A stretch of 41,989 nucleotides of DNA, from NCBI GenBank assembly GCA_937967455.1, contig CALCJK010000015.1, positions 1 through 41,989 on the forward strand, given 5' to 3'. The stretch is from an uncultured bacterium. GTDB lineage: Bacteria; Bacteroidota; Ignavibacteria; UBA10030; BY39. The notes beneath the pieces were generated by a model that searched no databases, was not told the DNA's origin, and saw nothing but the letters and a program-made list of their open reading frames with translations. A program made the translations under genes and the position numbers. Shown one piece after another: positions 13,395-23,133 of this stretch (position 1 is its first letter; every line of letters starts with the position of its first letter).

Positions 13395-14330
13395 TTAATC
13401 AAAAAGCAAACCTAAAGTTACTCTGTGAAAGCCACCTGCTTTCCCCAGTGAATTATAAGCGTAATCAAGTTTATATTGTTCGTGTTTCAATCCTAATCCA
13501 ATAGAGAATCCAGCTAAACCTGCAGTGTTACCTATTTTTAAATCCTGTCGTTTATCATTATTATATCCAAACCTGAAAAACAAATTTGGACTAATTGTGA
13601 ATTCTCCACCTAAGTTAAATGCTCTGAAATGTGATATAAATTCCTTACGAGAAGTAAATAATTTGCTAATACTGAAATTTAGAACAAGGGGTAAATGTTC
13701 TGGTTTAAGTGTTGTACCAATTATTAAATCGAGTGGTAGGTTCTCTCTTGTGTGAATATACGGATCTATTTGTGTCCCAAGGTTCGTTAAACTTACGGCA
13801 AGATAAAATTTTTCTGGTGTGATTGTATATAAAGCACCCAGATCAATAGCGATTGCAGATGAGGAATATTTATCAATGTTAGAATATATGAATTTTAGTG
13901 TTGTGCCATAAGAGATATTTTTATATAAAATATTTCCATATGCCACCGAAATAGATACATCATTTGCAGAAAAACTTCCTAAAACATCTCCAAACTCATT
14001 TCTTTTTTCAAACTCACCGTAATTTGTGTAGATAACCCCAGCTCCAATATATCCGAAATCTTCGATAAATTTAGCATAACTTAAATGACCTGAGTTGATG
14101 TCCAGTAAATGTTTGAAGTAACCGAAGGATACTTGTTGACTTAAAACTCGTATTATAGATGCTGGATTATAGAAAATAATGTTTGGATCATCTGCAAGAA
14201 TAACAGTATTACCACCTAAAGCAGCAGATCGCGCACTCACATCATTTGATAAGAATGTAAATGTTTTGTTTCCTATTGCAAGTAAATTTGTAGATATAAG
14301 AATTATTAATAAGGTGATTTTTATTTTCAT
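13395..14330 (-). CDS. porQ: PorQ-like outer-membrane protein (PorV/PorQ family, T9SS)
   Basis: A 311-residue predicted outer-membrane beta-barrel of the FadL-like PorV/PorQ family. The signal peptide covers about 1-19. The family signature follows: FLSNDVSARSAALGGNTVIL, then a DDP...FYNPASI segment. Alternating beta-strands run to the end, and the protein closes with FHRVTLGLLFD, as PorQ proteins usually do. In characterised T9SS, PorV is the shuttle barrel that hands cargo to PorU, and PorQ is a related component that affects secretion. It lies convergent with, and one base from, the M28 gene, next to a T9SS cargo protein, which fits the assignment. Whether it is PorQ itself or another paralogue cannot be settled by eye. 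Confidence 0.75.
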   Translation of the reverse strand: MKIKITLLIILISTNLLAIGNKTFTFLSNDVSARSAALGGNTVILADDPNIIFYNPASIIRVLSQQVSFGYFKHLLDINSGHLSYAKFIEDFGYIGAGVIYTNYGEFEKRNEFGDVLGSFSANDVSISVAYGNILYKNISYGTTLKFIYSNIDKYSSSAIAIDLGALYTITPEKFYLAVSLTNLGTQIDPYIHTRENLPLDLIIGTTLKPEHLPLVLNFSISKLFTSRKEFISHFRAFNLGGEFTISPNLFFRFGYNNDKRQDLKIGNTAGLAGFSIGLGLKHEQYKLDYAYNSLGKAGGFHRVTLGLLFD

Positions 14331-14470
14331 TTTATTATTTCTATTATTGAATATAATTTAACAAAATAGTATCTCAAAACAAAATTAAAGAGGTTTATAT
14401 TTAAGATATTTGTATTTGATAATTTTAAATATCTTTTTTAATTTGATTAAAAAATTGGAAGTTATAGTTT

Positions 14471-16219
14471 ATGAAAAAGCATCTATTAAACTTTCTGATT
14501 ATTTTATTTTTTCACACATCGGTTTTAACTCAACCTGCTTCAATTCAGCTAAAATCTCAGGATGTTGTAAAATCTAAAAGTAAAGAGGTAATAAGATTAA
14601 AGAGTAACGAATTTAAATTTCAAAGACTGAAACCAATTGCATTTTATCAATTTTCTTATAATGATTTCAAGATAAAGTCCAGCGACATTATCAAATTAAA
14701 AAATGGTAAAACTATTAAAGCTGAAAAATTTTTGCAAGAAGTAAATGAAATTGAAAAGAAACTGAACGAATGGGGATATTCGCTTAGGGATGAGAGAAAT
14801 GAAGTAATAATTGCGGAACTAAATTTTCCATATGATCTTGTTGAGCAACAGAGTAAATTGTTAAAGATTTCAGATGAAAAAATTTTAAATGAAGATATTA
14901 AGATTACACCATGTGGGGTTATATCTGATTCAGAGTTGAAATCGGCAATTAAATCTGGAACCCCTCAGGAACCCTGGCCTATTAAACATCAAAAAAATTG
15001 GTATATGACATTTGGAGATGAGAATTTTGGTATAGATATAAATTCAAATTTTAATTTGAGTGCTGAGGAAAAAAGTAATTTACTAAATGCTTCTGCAGTT
15101 TCAAATATTGAGGTGAATATTAAGATTTTTAATGAAAGCATACCAGCAATTAATTTAGAGGATAGGATATTTAATAAACCTTTTCAAGATAAATTGACCA
15201 TGTATATATTGAACAATAGAGTTATTAATGATAATTTTAATACAAGTGCCGATAAAAATTATTACAAAAATTTTTACTGGGCTACAGATGTTGATTTTTC
15301 GCTTGGTCCCTTTGATGTTTCTGGTACTTTCAATATTAATGGTGGAGTGGGTATAATTAAAAAATTTAATTCTAATAACTTAAAATTGGAAGACAAACTG
15401 TCGCCTTATGTAAATTTAGATTTTTATGGAAAATTAAATGTTGGGTTTGAAATAATTGAAGCTGGTATCGATGGTAAAATTAAATTCATCAATGATACTT
15501 TGTCGTTAATGAGAGAGCTTGAACTCAAGCAACCTGATATCGGAGGTGGGTACTTTTGCTATAGTACTATAGCAAATAATAAAATGTTGGAAGCTCTTAA
15601 AGGCAAAATTTATGCATATTTAGAAGTAGATTACCTGATAGGATCGAAAAAATTTATTCTGGTGTTTTATAAAAACGAAAATGGATTCAGTTTTAACAAT
15701 AATATTTTTTCTCTAAATGTTAATCAACCTGCAAGAAGAGATAGAGAATTGTATCTGGAAATATTAAGGATAAATGGTATAACTAATTATACAGCAAGAA
15801 ACGAAAAGAATGATGTTATTCCATTAAGCTTTGAAGTGTGTGTTGATGCAGGGGGGCAAAGTTTTAATGAAAATATTTCTGATTGGAATAATGATGGTAT
15901 TATTGACACACCTCTAAAGTTTAAAATCCCATTACTAAGTTCATTAACTTTACCAATAAAAATTGCCATAAAGGAGAAATATAAAATTGGCAAGTTAAAT
16001 TTTGAGAGTTGGCTTGATCTAATAAAAGGTGAAATTAGGGATATCGAATTGTGCTACAATCCTATCTCAAGAAAGTTATTTGGTGCAATTGAAGGAAAAG
16101 AAGAACAGGAGATTATTTTAACTGGTGATGCGAATTATTTTGGTGAGAGAAACCACTCAATTAAATTTAAGTTAATTCCACATATGCAATTCAAATCTGC
16201 ACCGGCAAGGGCAAAGTGA
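14471..16219 (+). CDS. Large secreted protein of unknown function
   Basis: A 582-residue protein with a clear signal peptide (1-20, ending SVLTQ). I recognise no domain. Residues 20-60 are rich in Lys, Ser and Gln with a loosely repeated LKS/KSK pattern. Residues 70-130 look helical (VNEIEKKLNEWGYSLRDE). Most of the rest (about 230-580) alternates polar and hydrophobic residues as in beta-rich exported proteins, with Gly-rich strands near FDVSGTFNINGGVG and an acidic DWNNDGIID segment. There is no T9SS sorting domain, so periplasmic or outer-membrane retention is possible. It is transcribed divergently from the PorQ-like gene and ends 5 nt from the convergent DUF255 gene. Confidence 0.75.
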   Translation: MKKHLLNFLIILFFHTSVLTQPASIQLKSQDVVKSKSKEVIRLKSNEFKFQRLKPIAFYQFSYNDFKIKSSDIIKLKNGKTIKAEKFLQEVNEIEKKLNEWGYSLRDERNEVIIAELNFPYDLVEQQSKLLKISDEKILNEDIKITPCGVISDSELKSAIKSGTPQEPWPIKHQKNWYMTFGDENFGIDINSNFNLSAEEKSNLLNASAVSNIEVNIKIFNESIPAINLEDRIFNKPFQDKLTMYILNNRVINDNFNTSADKNYYKNFYWATDVDFSLGPFDVSGTFNINGGVGIIKKFNSNNLKLEDKLSPYVNLDFYGKLNVGFEIIEAGIDGKIKFINDTLSLMRELELKQPDIGGGYFCYSTIANNKMLEALKGKIYAYLEVDYLIGSKKFILVFYKNENGFSFNNNIFSLNVNQPARRDRELYLEILRINGITNYTARNEKNDVIPLSFEVCVDAGGQSFNENISDWNNDGIIDTPLKFKIPLLSSLTLPIKIAIKEKYKIGKLNFESWLDLIKGEIRDIELCYNPISRKLFGAIEGKEEQEIILTGDANYFGERNHSIKFKLIPHMQFKSAPARAK

Positions 16220-16224
16220 ATTTG

Positions 16225-18273
16225 TTAAAGATTTTTCTCAATTTCTTCAAGTGAATTTATAGGTAATTTACATGTGAAGTTTTGACAAATATATACCGTC
16301 GGTTTATTTTGAATTTCTACCATTTCCTTAACATAAGGAGCAAGCTTGATTAAATTTGTTCCAGCAGATTTTAATATAATTATTCTGTTAGGATTATATT
16401 TTTTATTGATAACTTTCAGAATCTTTTCTGTTTCGTTTCTTTCACCCACAATTACAATTTCCTGTGGTGAAGATATCGAGTACATATAGGATGTTAATAG
16501 CATCGAATAATAATATGGGTTTGAATTCACTTCATCTGCACATGCTCTCAACAATTGCTGTGAGAGTTTAAAATAATCATTGTTACCAGTTATGTGATAC
16601 AATCGTAAGAGGTTATAAAGCGAAATTGAGTTGCCGGAAGGTGTTGCATTATCATGGAAAACTTTAGGTCTAATGATTAAATCATTATTTGAATTTTGAG
16701 ATGTAAAGTAAAACCCAAAATTAACTTTATCCCAGAAGTATTGTATCTGAATGTCCTGAAATTCTATAGCTTTTTCTAAATATTTTACTTCTAAGTTTGA
16801 TTGATATAATTCTAGAAGCCCCCAAATAAAATATGAATAATCATCTAAATTTCCACCAATTCCAGTTTCTTTCTCACGATATCTATGATATAAGATGCCA
16901 TTTTTATTCAACATATTGGTCAGTATGAATTCAGTCGCTGAAACTGCTGAATGTAGGTATTTATCTGCATTAAATACTCTGTATCCTAAAGCGAGTGCTG
17001 CAATCATTAATCCATTCCAATCTGTAAGGATTTTATCATCCTTAATAGGTGGAACTCTTTTTTTTCTATATTCAAATAATAGCTTGCGCATTTTTTCAAT
17101 TTCGGTTAATGATAAATCTTCGTCTAGATTAATCTCTTCCAATGTTTTTTTCAGATATATAATGTTTTCACCTGGGTTATGTAGTTGGCTTTGAAAATTG
17201 CCATTTTCGGTTATGTTGTAAATATTTATAAATTTATTTGCATCTGGTCCTAAAATTTCTTTGACTTCGCTATATTTCCAGAGATAAAACTTTCCTTCAA
17301 CACCCTCACTATCAGCATCTTCTGCTGAGTAAAATGCGCCTTCTGGACTGGTCATATCCCTGAGTATGTAATCAAAAATTTCTTCCGCAGTTTTTCGGTA
17401 TAACTCATTTTTAGTTATTTGGTACAGCTCAATATACATAATTGAAAGTAATGCCTGATCGTATAACATTTTTTCAAAATGAGGAACCAGCCATTTTTCA
17501 TCCGTCGAATATCTATGAAAGCCAAACCCTATGTGGTCATAAATTCCACCCAGTCTCATTTTTGTTGCTGAATATTCTACCATTTCCAGAGCAAGTTTAT
17601 TACCAGTATTATGGTAATATCGAAGGAGGAATATGTAATTGTGTGGTGTTGGGAATTTAGGGCTTTCGCCAAAACCACCGTTTATATTATCGTATCGGTT
17701 TCTAAATGTGTTAAAAGCGTTATGTATAACCTCTTGTTCAAATTTTTCTGTTGTAGATATGTTTTTAGATGTATCCTTTATTATTTGAAAAATCTTCTCT
17801 GAAGATTCGAGAATAGATTTATTATCATTCTGCCAGAGCTCTACTATTTTTAATAGAAGCTCTTTAAGCCCAATTCTTCCGTATTTGTTTTCTTTTGGGA
17901 AATATGTGCCAGCATAAAATGGTTTTTTGTCAGGTGTCATAAAAATTGTTAAGGGCCAACCACCTGAGCCTGTAAGCATCATACAGAAATTCATATATAT
18001 CATATCTACATCAGGTCTCTCTTCGCGGTCTACCTTTATAGAAACAAAATGTTCGTTCAAAATTTTTGCAATCTCTTCATCTTCAAAACTTTCTTTTTCC
18101 ATAACATGACACCAGTGACAGGTAGAATAACCAATTGAAAGAAAAATTGGTCTGTTATAGGTACGTGCCTTTAAAAATGCTTCATCACTCCAGGGATACC
18201 AATTTACTGGATTGTAAGCATGTTGAAGTAGGTAAGGGCTCTTTTCATTTATAAGTTTGTTTGCTTTTTTCAT
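16225..18273 (-). CDS. DUF255 thioredoxin-fold protein (YyaL / SPATA20 family)
   Basis: A 682-residue, full-length member of the widely conserved YyaL/spermatogenesis-associated-protein-20 family. The N-terminal thioredoxin-like domain (about 1-165) has the family opening ([20 protein letters not shown]) and the redox pair C52-H-W-C55 in STCHWCHVM, then DREERPDVD. The C-terminal two thirds form an (alpha/alpha)6-barrel glycosidase-like region, with motifs [28 protein letters not shown] and [14 protein letters not shown]. The biochemical role of the family is not established. No signal peptide is seen, so it is probably cytoplasmic. It appears monocistronic, 123 nt after the stop of the membrane HExxH gene on the same strand. 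Confidence 0.93.
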   Translation of the reverse strand: MKKANKLINEKSPYLLQHAYNPVNWYPWSDEAFLKARTYNRPIFLSIGYSTCHWCHVMEKESFEDEEIAKILNEHFVSIKVDREERPDVDMIYMNFCMMLTGSGGWPLTIFMTPDKKPFYAGTYFPKENKYGRIGLKELLLKIVELWQNDNKSILESSEKIFQIIKDTSKNISTTEKFEQEVIHNAFNTFRNRYDNINGGFGESPKFPTPHNYIFLLRYYHNTGNKLALEMVEYSATKMRLGGIYDHIGFGFHRYSTDEKWLVPHFEKMLYDQALLSIMYIELYQITKNELYRKTAEEIFDYILRDMTSPEGAFYSAEDADSEGVEGKFYLWKYSEVKEILGPDANKFINIYNITENGNFQSQLHNPGENIIYLKKTLEEINLDEDLSLTEIEKMRKLLFEYRKKRVPPIKDDKILTDWNGLMIAALALGYRVFNADKYLHSAVSATEFILTNMLNKNGILYHRYREKETGIGGNLDDYSYFIWGLLELYQSNLEVKYLEKAIEFQDIQIQYFWDKVNFGFYFTSQNSNNDLIIRPKVFHDNATPSGNSISLYNLLRLYHITGNNDYFKLSQQLLRACADEVNSNPYYYSMLLTSYMYSISSPQEIVIVGERNETEKILKVINKKYNPNRIIILKSAGTNLIKLAPYVKEMVEIQNKPTVYICQNFTCKLPINSLEEIEKNL

Positions 18274-18396
18274 TTGAGTTCTAGTAAGATTTTTATTTTA
18301 AAGTAAGATATTTTTCAATGTTTTCCCAATGCAGGAATCTGAATTTCATTATTTTATAACTGTTCCTCCTCATAGTTATCTAATTTTAAGAATTAT

Positions 18397-18942
18397 TTAT
18401 TTCTTTATTATAGGTCTAAACAAAAAATGATTTGTTTTAACCTGATAAGCTGGGAAAACTTTTTGTATAATTATTTCCCTGTTTATTAATAAAAGTATAA
18501 AGAAGAATATCTGAATGAAAATCTGATTTATATTAAATCCTGCTGAAACTCCACCAATATCGCCGCCATATATAAAAGGTCCTATAGAAAGATTAAAAGC
18601 ATCAAATAATAGGAAAAACGTAGTTAGATAAAAGAATAGTGATTTTAAAAATTTTGGTGTTTGGTTTAAATTTTTTCTTAAATAAAATAAAACATAACCA
18701 ATAATGATTGTAATAATATTGGGAAGCCCTGATATAATTCCCCATTTTAACCCCTCCCGGTCTGGAATAGGAGTTTTGTAGATTACTTCTGGCCATAATA
18801 GGTTGTAAGTAAAGGCGCCAAACTCACTAAAATGATAAGCAGCCAGCATATGGATTCCTTCATGAATAAATATAAATACAAGATAGGATAAAATAAATGC
18901 AATATAGTTATGCATGAATCTCTCCATTTTTAAGTTAAACAT
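18397..18942 (-). CDS. Membrane-embedded HExxH putative metalloprotease (DUF3267-like)
   Basis: A 181-residue integral membrane protein with about four or five hydrophobic segments. The first contains HEGIH, an HExxH zinc motif inside a membrane helix, as in site-2-protease-like families. A later helix followed by FDAFNLSIGPFIYGGD could supply the third, acidic ligand. The overall shape matches the DUF3267/putative zincin family, whose substrates are unknown. In-frame Met codons at residues 6 and 10 are alternative starts; no strong ribosome binding site decides between them. It is divergent from pcm across a 134-bp AT-rich gap. Confidence 0.7.
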   Translation of the reverse strand: MFNLKMERFMHNYIAFILSYLVFIFIHEGIHMLAAYHFSEFGAFTYNLLWPEVIYKTPIPDREGLKWGIISGLPNIITIIIGYVLFYLRKNLNQTPKFLKSLFFYLTTFFLLFDAFNLSIGPFIYGGDIGGVSAGFNINQIFIQIFFFILLLINREIIIQKVFPAYQVKTNHFLFRPIIKK

Positions 18943-19076
18943 AAATTTTCTTTAAAATATAATATATTTTAAGATGTCTACGAATTATCTAAGTTTATGT
19001 TGCATTTTATTTATATGATTTGGTTTTTATGTAATGATGAATTTAATTTATATCAAAGAAAGCAGGAGTTGATATT

Positions 19077-19781
19077 ATGAATGTCCAATTAATTTGGTTT
19101 TTGATTGGGTTATGCCAGATAATTTATAGTAATGAAATTCAAGTTCAAGATGAATATTCGAAGCAAAGATTTGATATGGTGAAATATCAAATTCAGGAGA
19201 GGGGAATCCATGATACTACGGTATTAAAAGCAATGCTTAAAGTACAACGTCACAGATTCGTTAGTGAAAAGTATCATCACCAAGCATATGCCGATCATCC
19301 TTTGCCGATTGGATATGGGCAAACCATATCGCAACCATACATAGTTGCATTAATGACTGAATTGGTTGAGTTGAAAAAAGGAAAGAAAGTCCTTGAAATT
19401 GGAACGGGTTCAGGCTATCAAGCAGCTGTTTGTGCCGAAATTACAGATTCAGTTTTTACAATTGAAATAATTAAGGAACTTGCAGAGTCGGCTATCGAAC
19501 GATTAGAAAAACTTGGGTATACGAAGGTTAAAGTTAAAAATGCTGATGGATATTATGGATGGAAGGAATACGCCCCCTTTGATGCAATAATTGTTACTGC
19601 AGCAGCAGAACATATTCCACCGCCATTAATTGAACAGTTAAGTGAAAATGGTAAAATTGTAATTCCTGTCGGACATCCATACCAGGTTCAAAACCTGATG
19701 CTTGTAGAAAAGAAAAAAGGTAAAGTGTCTACCAAAAATATTATACCTGTTAGATTTGTCCCGCTAACAAGGGGTAGATAA
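19077..19781 (+). CDS. pcm: Protein-L-isoaspartate O-methyltransferase, apparently exported
   Basis: A 234-residue PIMT, which uses S-adenosylmethionine to methylate isoaspartyl residues so they can revert to aspartate. Family motifs are the opening MVKYQIQERGI...VLKAM (about 35-53), PIGYGQTISQPYIVALM (77-93) and the SAM-binding VLEIGTGSGYQ (105-115); DAIIVTAAAEHIP comes later. The start is well supported, with AGGAG about 10 nt before ATG 19077. That makes residues 1-19 a hydrophobic stretch ending YSNE that looks like a signal peptide or anchor, unusual for a SAM-dependent enzyme. Its stop codon overlaps the start of the next gene by one base (TAATG), implying translational coupling. Confidence 0.92.
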   Translation: MNVQLIWFLIGLCQIIYSNEIQVQDEYSKQRFDMVKYQIQERGIHDTTVLKAMLKVQRHRFVSEKYHHQAYADHPLPIGYGQTISQPYIVALMTELVELKKGKKVLEIGTGSGYQAAVCAEITDSVFTIEIIKELAESAIERLEKLGYTKVKVKNADGYYGWKEYAPFDAIIVTAAAEHIPPPLIEQLSENGKIVIPVGHPYQVQNLMLVEKKKGKVSTKNIIPVRFVPLTRGR

Positions 19782-22159
19782 TGAAAAGGTTGTTCTGGAT
19801 TATTGGCATTACATCATTTTCAATAATTGCTTTTCAGTTAGCGTTGATGAGATATCTTTCTATTATTCATTTTTATCATTACGCTTATATGATTATAAGT
19901 GTTGCGTTATTAGGTTTTGGTGCTGGTGGTATTATGTTATTTCTAATCAGAGATTTTTTCTTAAGAAACTATAGTTATATTTTATTCTTTGCGTCTGTAA
20001 TTCTTTTCGTTTTGATTTTGTATTCAACAAGTATTGTTAATAAGTTTTCGTTTGATCCTTTCTTTGTAATCTGGGACCACAAAGAATATGTAAACATATT
20101 ATTATTTTACTTTACGATTTTTCTTCCTTTCTTTTTTGCTGCGATAATTTTATGCTTATCGTTTATGAAATATCCAGAAATTGTAAATAAATTATATTTT
20201 TTAAATTTGATTGGTTCAGCTATTGGTGGAGTAGGGATTGTTTTAATTATGTTTCTTTTTAAACCATTTTACTTAAATGTTATTATAGCCTCAAGCTTGT
20301 TGATAAATATTGTATTATGTGTATCCCTGTTAGAAAATAAATCTTTACCCTTCTCATTATTCGGCATTTGTTTATTTTTGTTAATTTTTAATCTTATTAA
20401 ATTTCCAATCAAGCCAAAATTTTCAGACTATAAAACCCTTAGTAAAACATTAAAATTGCCTGAAGCTAATATTGTTTCTGAAATGTTCAGTCCTGAAGGA
20501 TGGATTGTTTCTGTTTTCAGTCCAGCTTTGCGTTTCGCTCCTGGATTAAGTTTAACCTATAATGGTGATATACCCGCTCAAGTTGGTGTGTTCAATGATG
20601 GGGATGGAATCGGTACAATTTTTCACGATACTTTACAAAATGTTGATTTTTTAAAAAAGTCGACGCTTTCGTTACCGTATTTATTTCAAGTTAATGAAGT
20701 TCTAATTGTTGGAACTGGAACTGGAACAGAAATAATTCGCGCTATAAGAAATTCTGCGGGTAGTATTATTGGTATTGAAGTAAATTCATTATTAGTTGAA
20801 ATTGCCAGTGAATTTTTGAAAAGTTATTTACCTGATGATTCACATAAAAGATTTAAAATTCTTAACAAAGAAGTTAGGTCTTTCATTAAGCAAACCGAAA
20901 AAAGCTTTGATTTAATTTTTTACCCGTTAATGGAAGGATTTTCTTCATCTGCTGCGGGATATTATTCATTGTTTGAAAATTATCTGCTCACAGTTGAATC
21001 AATCTCAGACGCAATTCAAAAAATAAATGAGAATGGATTTTTATGTATGAATGTATGGACGAATTATCCACCGCGGCATGCAATAAAATTATTTGCTCTT
21101 GTTGTTGATAGTTTTAAAAAGAATGATATTGACCCTCAGTATAACATTTTGGCAATCAGGAGCTGGAATACGGTTACTTTGCTTGCTAAAAAATCCTCTT
21201 TTATAAGGGAAGAAATTGAATTAGTAAAGAATTTCTGTAATGAGAACTATTTTGATTTAATTTATTATCCTGGAATTCAAGATCAAGAATCTAATATTTA
21301 TAACATTTTAGAGGAAGATTATTATTATGAATCCTTCAAAAAAATTTTTTCTACTGGAAGAGATAGATTTGAAAGAGAATATTTTTTCAATATTAAAACT
21401 CCAACTGATGATCAACCATATTTTTCAAACTTTATAAAAGCAAAAAACTTTTTATCACTTCTATCTGAATATGGAATGGAAAATTTACCATTATATGAAT
21501 GGGGGTATCTTTTGCTTTTACTGGCTTTTATACAAATATTTTTATTAAGTGGATTTTTTATTATAGCTCCGGTATTTTTTATCACCAAATATAATGTAAA
21601 TTTAAACACAAAAATTAAAGTCCTTTTATATTTCGGTGGAATTGGTTTGGGTTTTATGTTTATTGAAATATTATTGATACAAAAATTTATACTTTTTTTG
21701 GGTCATCCTATTTATTCTGTATCAATGGTAATAAGCTCAATTTTATTATTTGCAGGAATAGGAAGTTTGTACTCGTTGAAGATTATTTCATTTGGATATC
21801 TGAGAATAAAAACTATAGCGATTTGTTTAATTTTATTAACTGTTGTTTATTATTTTGGGCTACCTCAAATATTTAACTTATTGGAAAGTTTATCAGTGAT
21901 AAATAAATATTTATTGTCGTTTTTAACTATTGCACCTCTTGCATTTATGATGGGAATATTTTTCCCCGCTGGTATTAAAAATTTATCACAGAACTATAAG
22001 AATTTGATTCCATTGGCTTGGGGAGTTAATGGTGTGGTTTCTGTAATTGCATCAGTTTTAGCTCCAATTCTTGCTATTGAAGTGGGATTTAGATATGTAA
22101 TGTTAATTGCTTGTGTATCGTATAGCATAATTATTTTTATTGACGCAAGATTCAAATAA
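19781..22159 (+). CDS. Polytopic membrane protein with spermidine-synthase-like domain
   Basis: A 792-residue protein. About six to seven membrane helices (1-205) precede a soluble Rossmann-like domain (about 225-560), and a second block of about seven helices follows (575-790). The middle domain has VLIVGTGTGTE and then GIEVNSLLVEIA, like the nucleotide-binding part of spermidine/spermine synthases. The acidic segment that normally follows (DxxDP-type) reads FYPLMEGFSSSAAGYYSL instead, so aminopropyl transfer is doubtful. Related fused membrane 'spermidine synthase-like' proteins are common in bacteria and mostly uncharacterised. It overlaps pcm by one base, so the two products probably act together or are made in fixed ratio. 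Confidence 0.8.
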   Translation: MKRLFWIIGITSFSIIAFQLALMRYLSIIHFYHYAYMIISVALLGFGAGGIMLFLIRDFFLRNYSYILFFASVILFVLILYSTSIVNKFSFDPFFVIWDHKEYVNILLFYFTIFLPFFFAAIILCLSFMKYPEIVNKLYFLNLIGSAIGGVGIVLIMFLFKPFYLNVIIASSLLINIVLCVSLLENKSLPFSLFGICLFLLIFNLIKFPIKPKFSDYKTLSKTLKLPEANIVSEMFSPEGWIVSVFSPALRFAPGLSLTYNGDIPAQVGVFNDGDGIGTIFHDTLQNVDFLKKSTLSLPYLFQVNEVLIVGTGTGTEIIRAIRNSAGSIIGIEVNSLLVEIASEFLKSYLPDDSHKRFKILNKEVRSFIKQTEKSFDLIFYPLMEGFSSSAAGYYSLFENYLLTVESISDAIQKINENGFLCMNVWTNYPPRHAIKLFALVVDSFKKNDIDPQYNILAIRSWNTVTLLAKKSSFIREEIELVKNFCNENYFDLIYYPGIQDQESNIYNILEEDYYYESFKKIFSTGRDRFEREYFFNIKTPTDDQPYFSNFIKAKNFLSLLSEYGMENLPLYEWGYLLLLLAFIQIFLLSGFFIIAPVFFITKYNVNLNTKIKVLLYFGGIGLGFMFIEILLIQKFILFLGHPIYSVSMVISSILLFAGIGSLYSLKIISFGYLRIKTIAICLILLTVVYYFGLPQIFNLLESLSVINKYLLSFLTIAPLAFMMGIFFPAGIKNLSQNYKNLIPLAWGVNGVVSVIASVLAPILAIEVGFRYVMLIACVSYSIIIFIDARFK

Positions 22160-22202
22160 ATTATGTTTTTGATTTGATGTTGAGATGTTCTGTTTATTAT
22201 GG

Positions 22203-22562
22203 TTACCATAATTCTGTATCAGGCCATTTAAATTTAAATCCTAATGGTAAATAATATTCATTGTATAGCCATTCTAAATCATCTTCCCAATCTTTTATTG
22301 CTTGTTCTATGTTGTGTTTTGATTTTCTTTTTGCATTTTTACAGAATGTTGCAATTGAGTATGCTAATTTTTTTAATCTTTGTGTGGATTTGGGTTCCCC
22401 CCATTCTTTTAAATATTCCTGTGGAAGATTGTATATTGATGGTAAGTTATTTTTAAATACGTTTGATAGTAATATAATACGTTTATTTTTAGGAAGCCCA
22501 GTTTTGCCAACATGGTATCCTACATAATATAATAAACCCTTTTCTAAAAGGGTGCTTGCCAA
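22203..22562 (-). pseudogene. Probable gene fragment or small unknown protein
   Basis: A frame of 119 codons, helix-rich and basic in the middle (FCKNAKRKSK), ending with a WEDDLEWLYNEYY...FKWP segment. It looks like a real protein sequence and not a shadow of another gene. From memory, this arrangement resembles a small helical module found at the C-terminus of larger bacterial proteins; I cannot name the family. The only available start is TTG 22562, and the GGAGG that precedes it touches it with no spacing, so initiation there is poor. An in-frame stop lies a few codons upstream. This suggests the 5' end was lost. An alternative is a genuine small gene with a weak start. It lies between the membrane protein gene and nuoA on the opposite strand. 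Confidence 0.45.
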
Positions 22563-22680
22563 CCTCCGGCACCTTATTTATTAAAAAAAATTGCAATTAA
22601 TTTTAAATTTTTCTATATTTATCGAGTTTTATATGCCAATTTTTATTTAAATTTTACAAAAATCAAATTGGAATTATTGA

Positions 22681-23094
22681 ATGTTAACTGATTTTGGTAG
22701 AGTGTTGTTGTTTTTTATTATAGCCGGAGTTTTTGTAGCAGCTGGACTTTTTGTCGCTTATTTACTTAGACCTAAAAAATGGTATCCCGAAAAATTAACT
22801 ACATATGAGTGTGGTGAGGAGCCTGTAGGTTCATCTTGGATTAAATATAATATTAGATTTTATGTTGTTGCACTTGTGTTTTTAATTTTTGAAGTTGAAA
22901 CTGTTTTTCTTTTCCCCTGGGCTGTAGTGTTTCAAAATTTAGGACTATTTGCTTTCATAGAAATGGCAATTTTTCTCATCATTCTACTGGTTGGTTATGC
23001 TTATGTGTGGGTAAATGGAGATCTTGATTGGGATAAACCTGAACCTCATATACCTTCATTAAAACTACAACAAAAAGATGTTACTGTTTTATGA
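22681..23094 (+). CDS. nuoA: NADH-quinone oxidoreductase subunit A
   Basis: A 137-residue small membrane subunit of complex I with three transmembrane helices. It has the conserved loop YECGEEPVGSSWIKYNIRFY (42-61), which contains the quinone-gate cysteine, followed by LIFEVETVFLFPWA. First gene of an eleven-gene nuo operon; the sequence upstream is very AT-rich with no clear ribosome binding site. Confidence 0.96.
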   Translation: MLTDFGRVLLFFIIAGVFVAAGLFVAYLLRPKKWYPEKLTTYECGEEPVGSSWIKYNIRFYVVALVFLIFEVETVFLFPWAVVFQNLGLFAFIEMAIFLIILLVGYAYVWVNGDLDWDKPEPHIPSLKLQQKDVTVL

Positions 23095-23133
23095 AACATT
23101 TCTTGAATAAATCGATTATAAAGGAAAATTATA

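Noticed and set aside
14403-14435. 9-bp inverted repeat followed by T residues before the secreted protein at 14471
   Set aside because: All A/T except one pair, in AT-rich DNA between divergent genes with nothing obvious to terminate.
18952-18972. Perfect 9-bp inverted repeat between the HExxH gene and pcm
   Set aside because: Made only of A and T in an AT-rich gap, so chance is likely.
22636-22671. CCAATTT / AAATTGG inverted repeat before nuoA
   Set aside because: Short arms, long spacer and AT-rich context give too little support for an operator.
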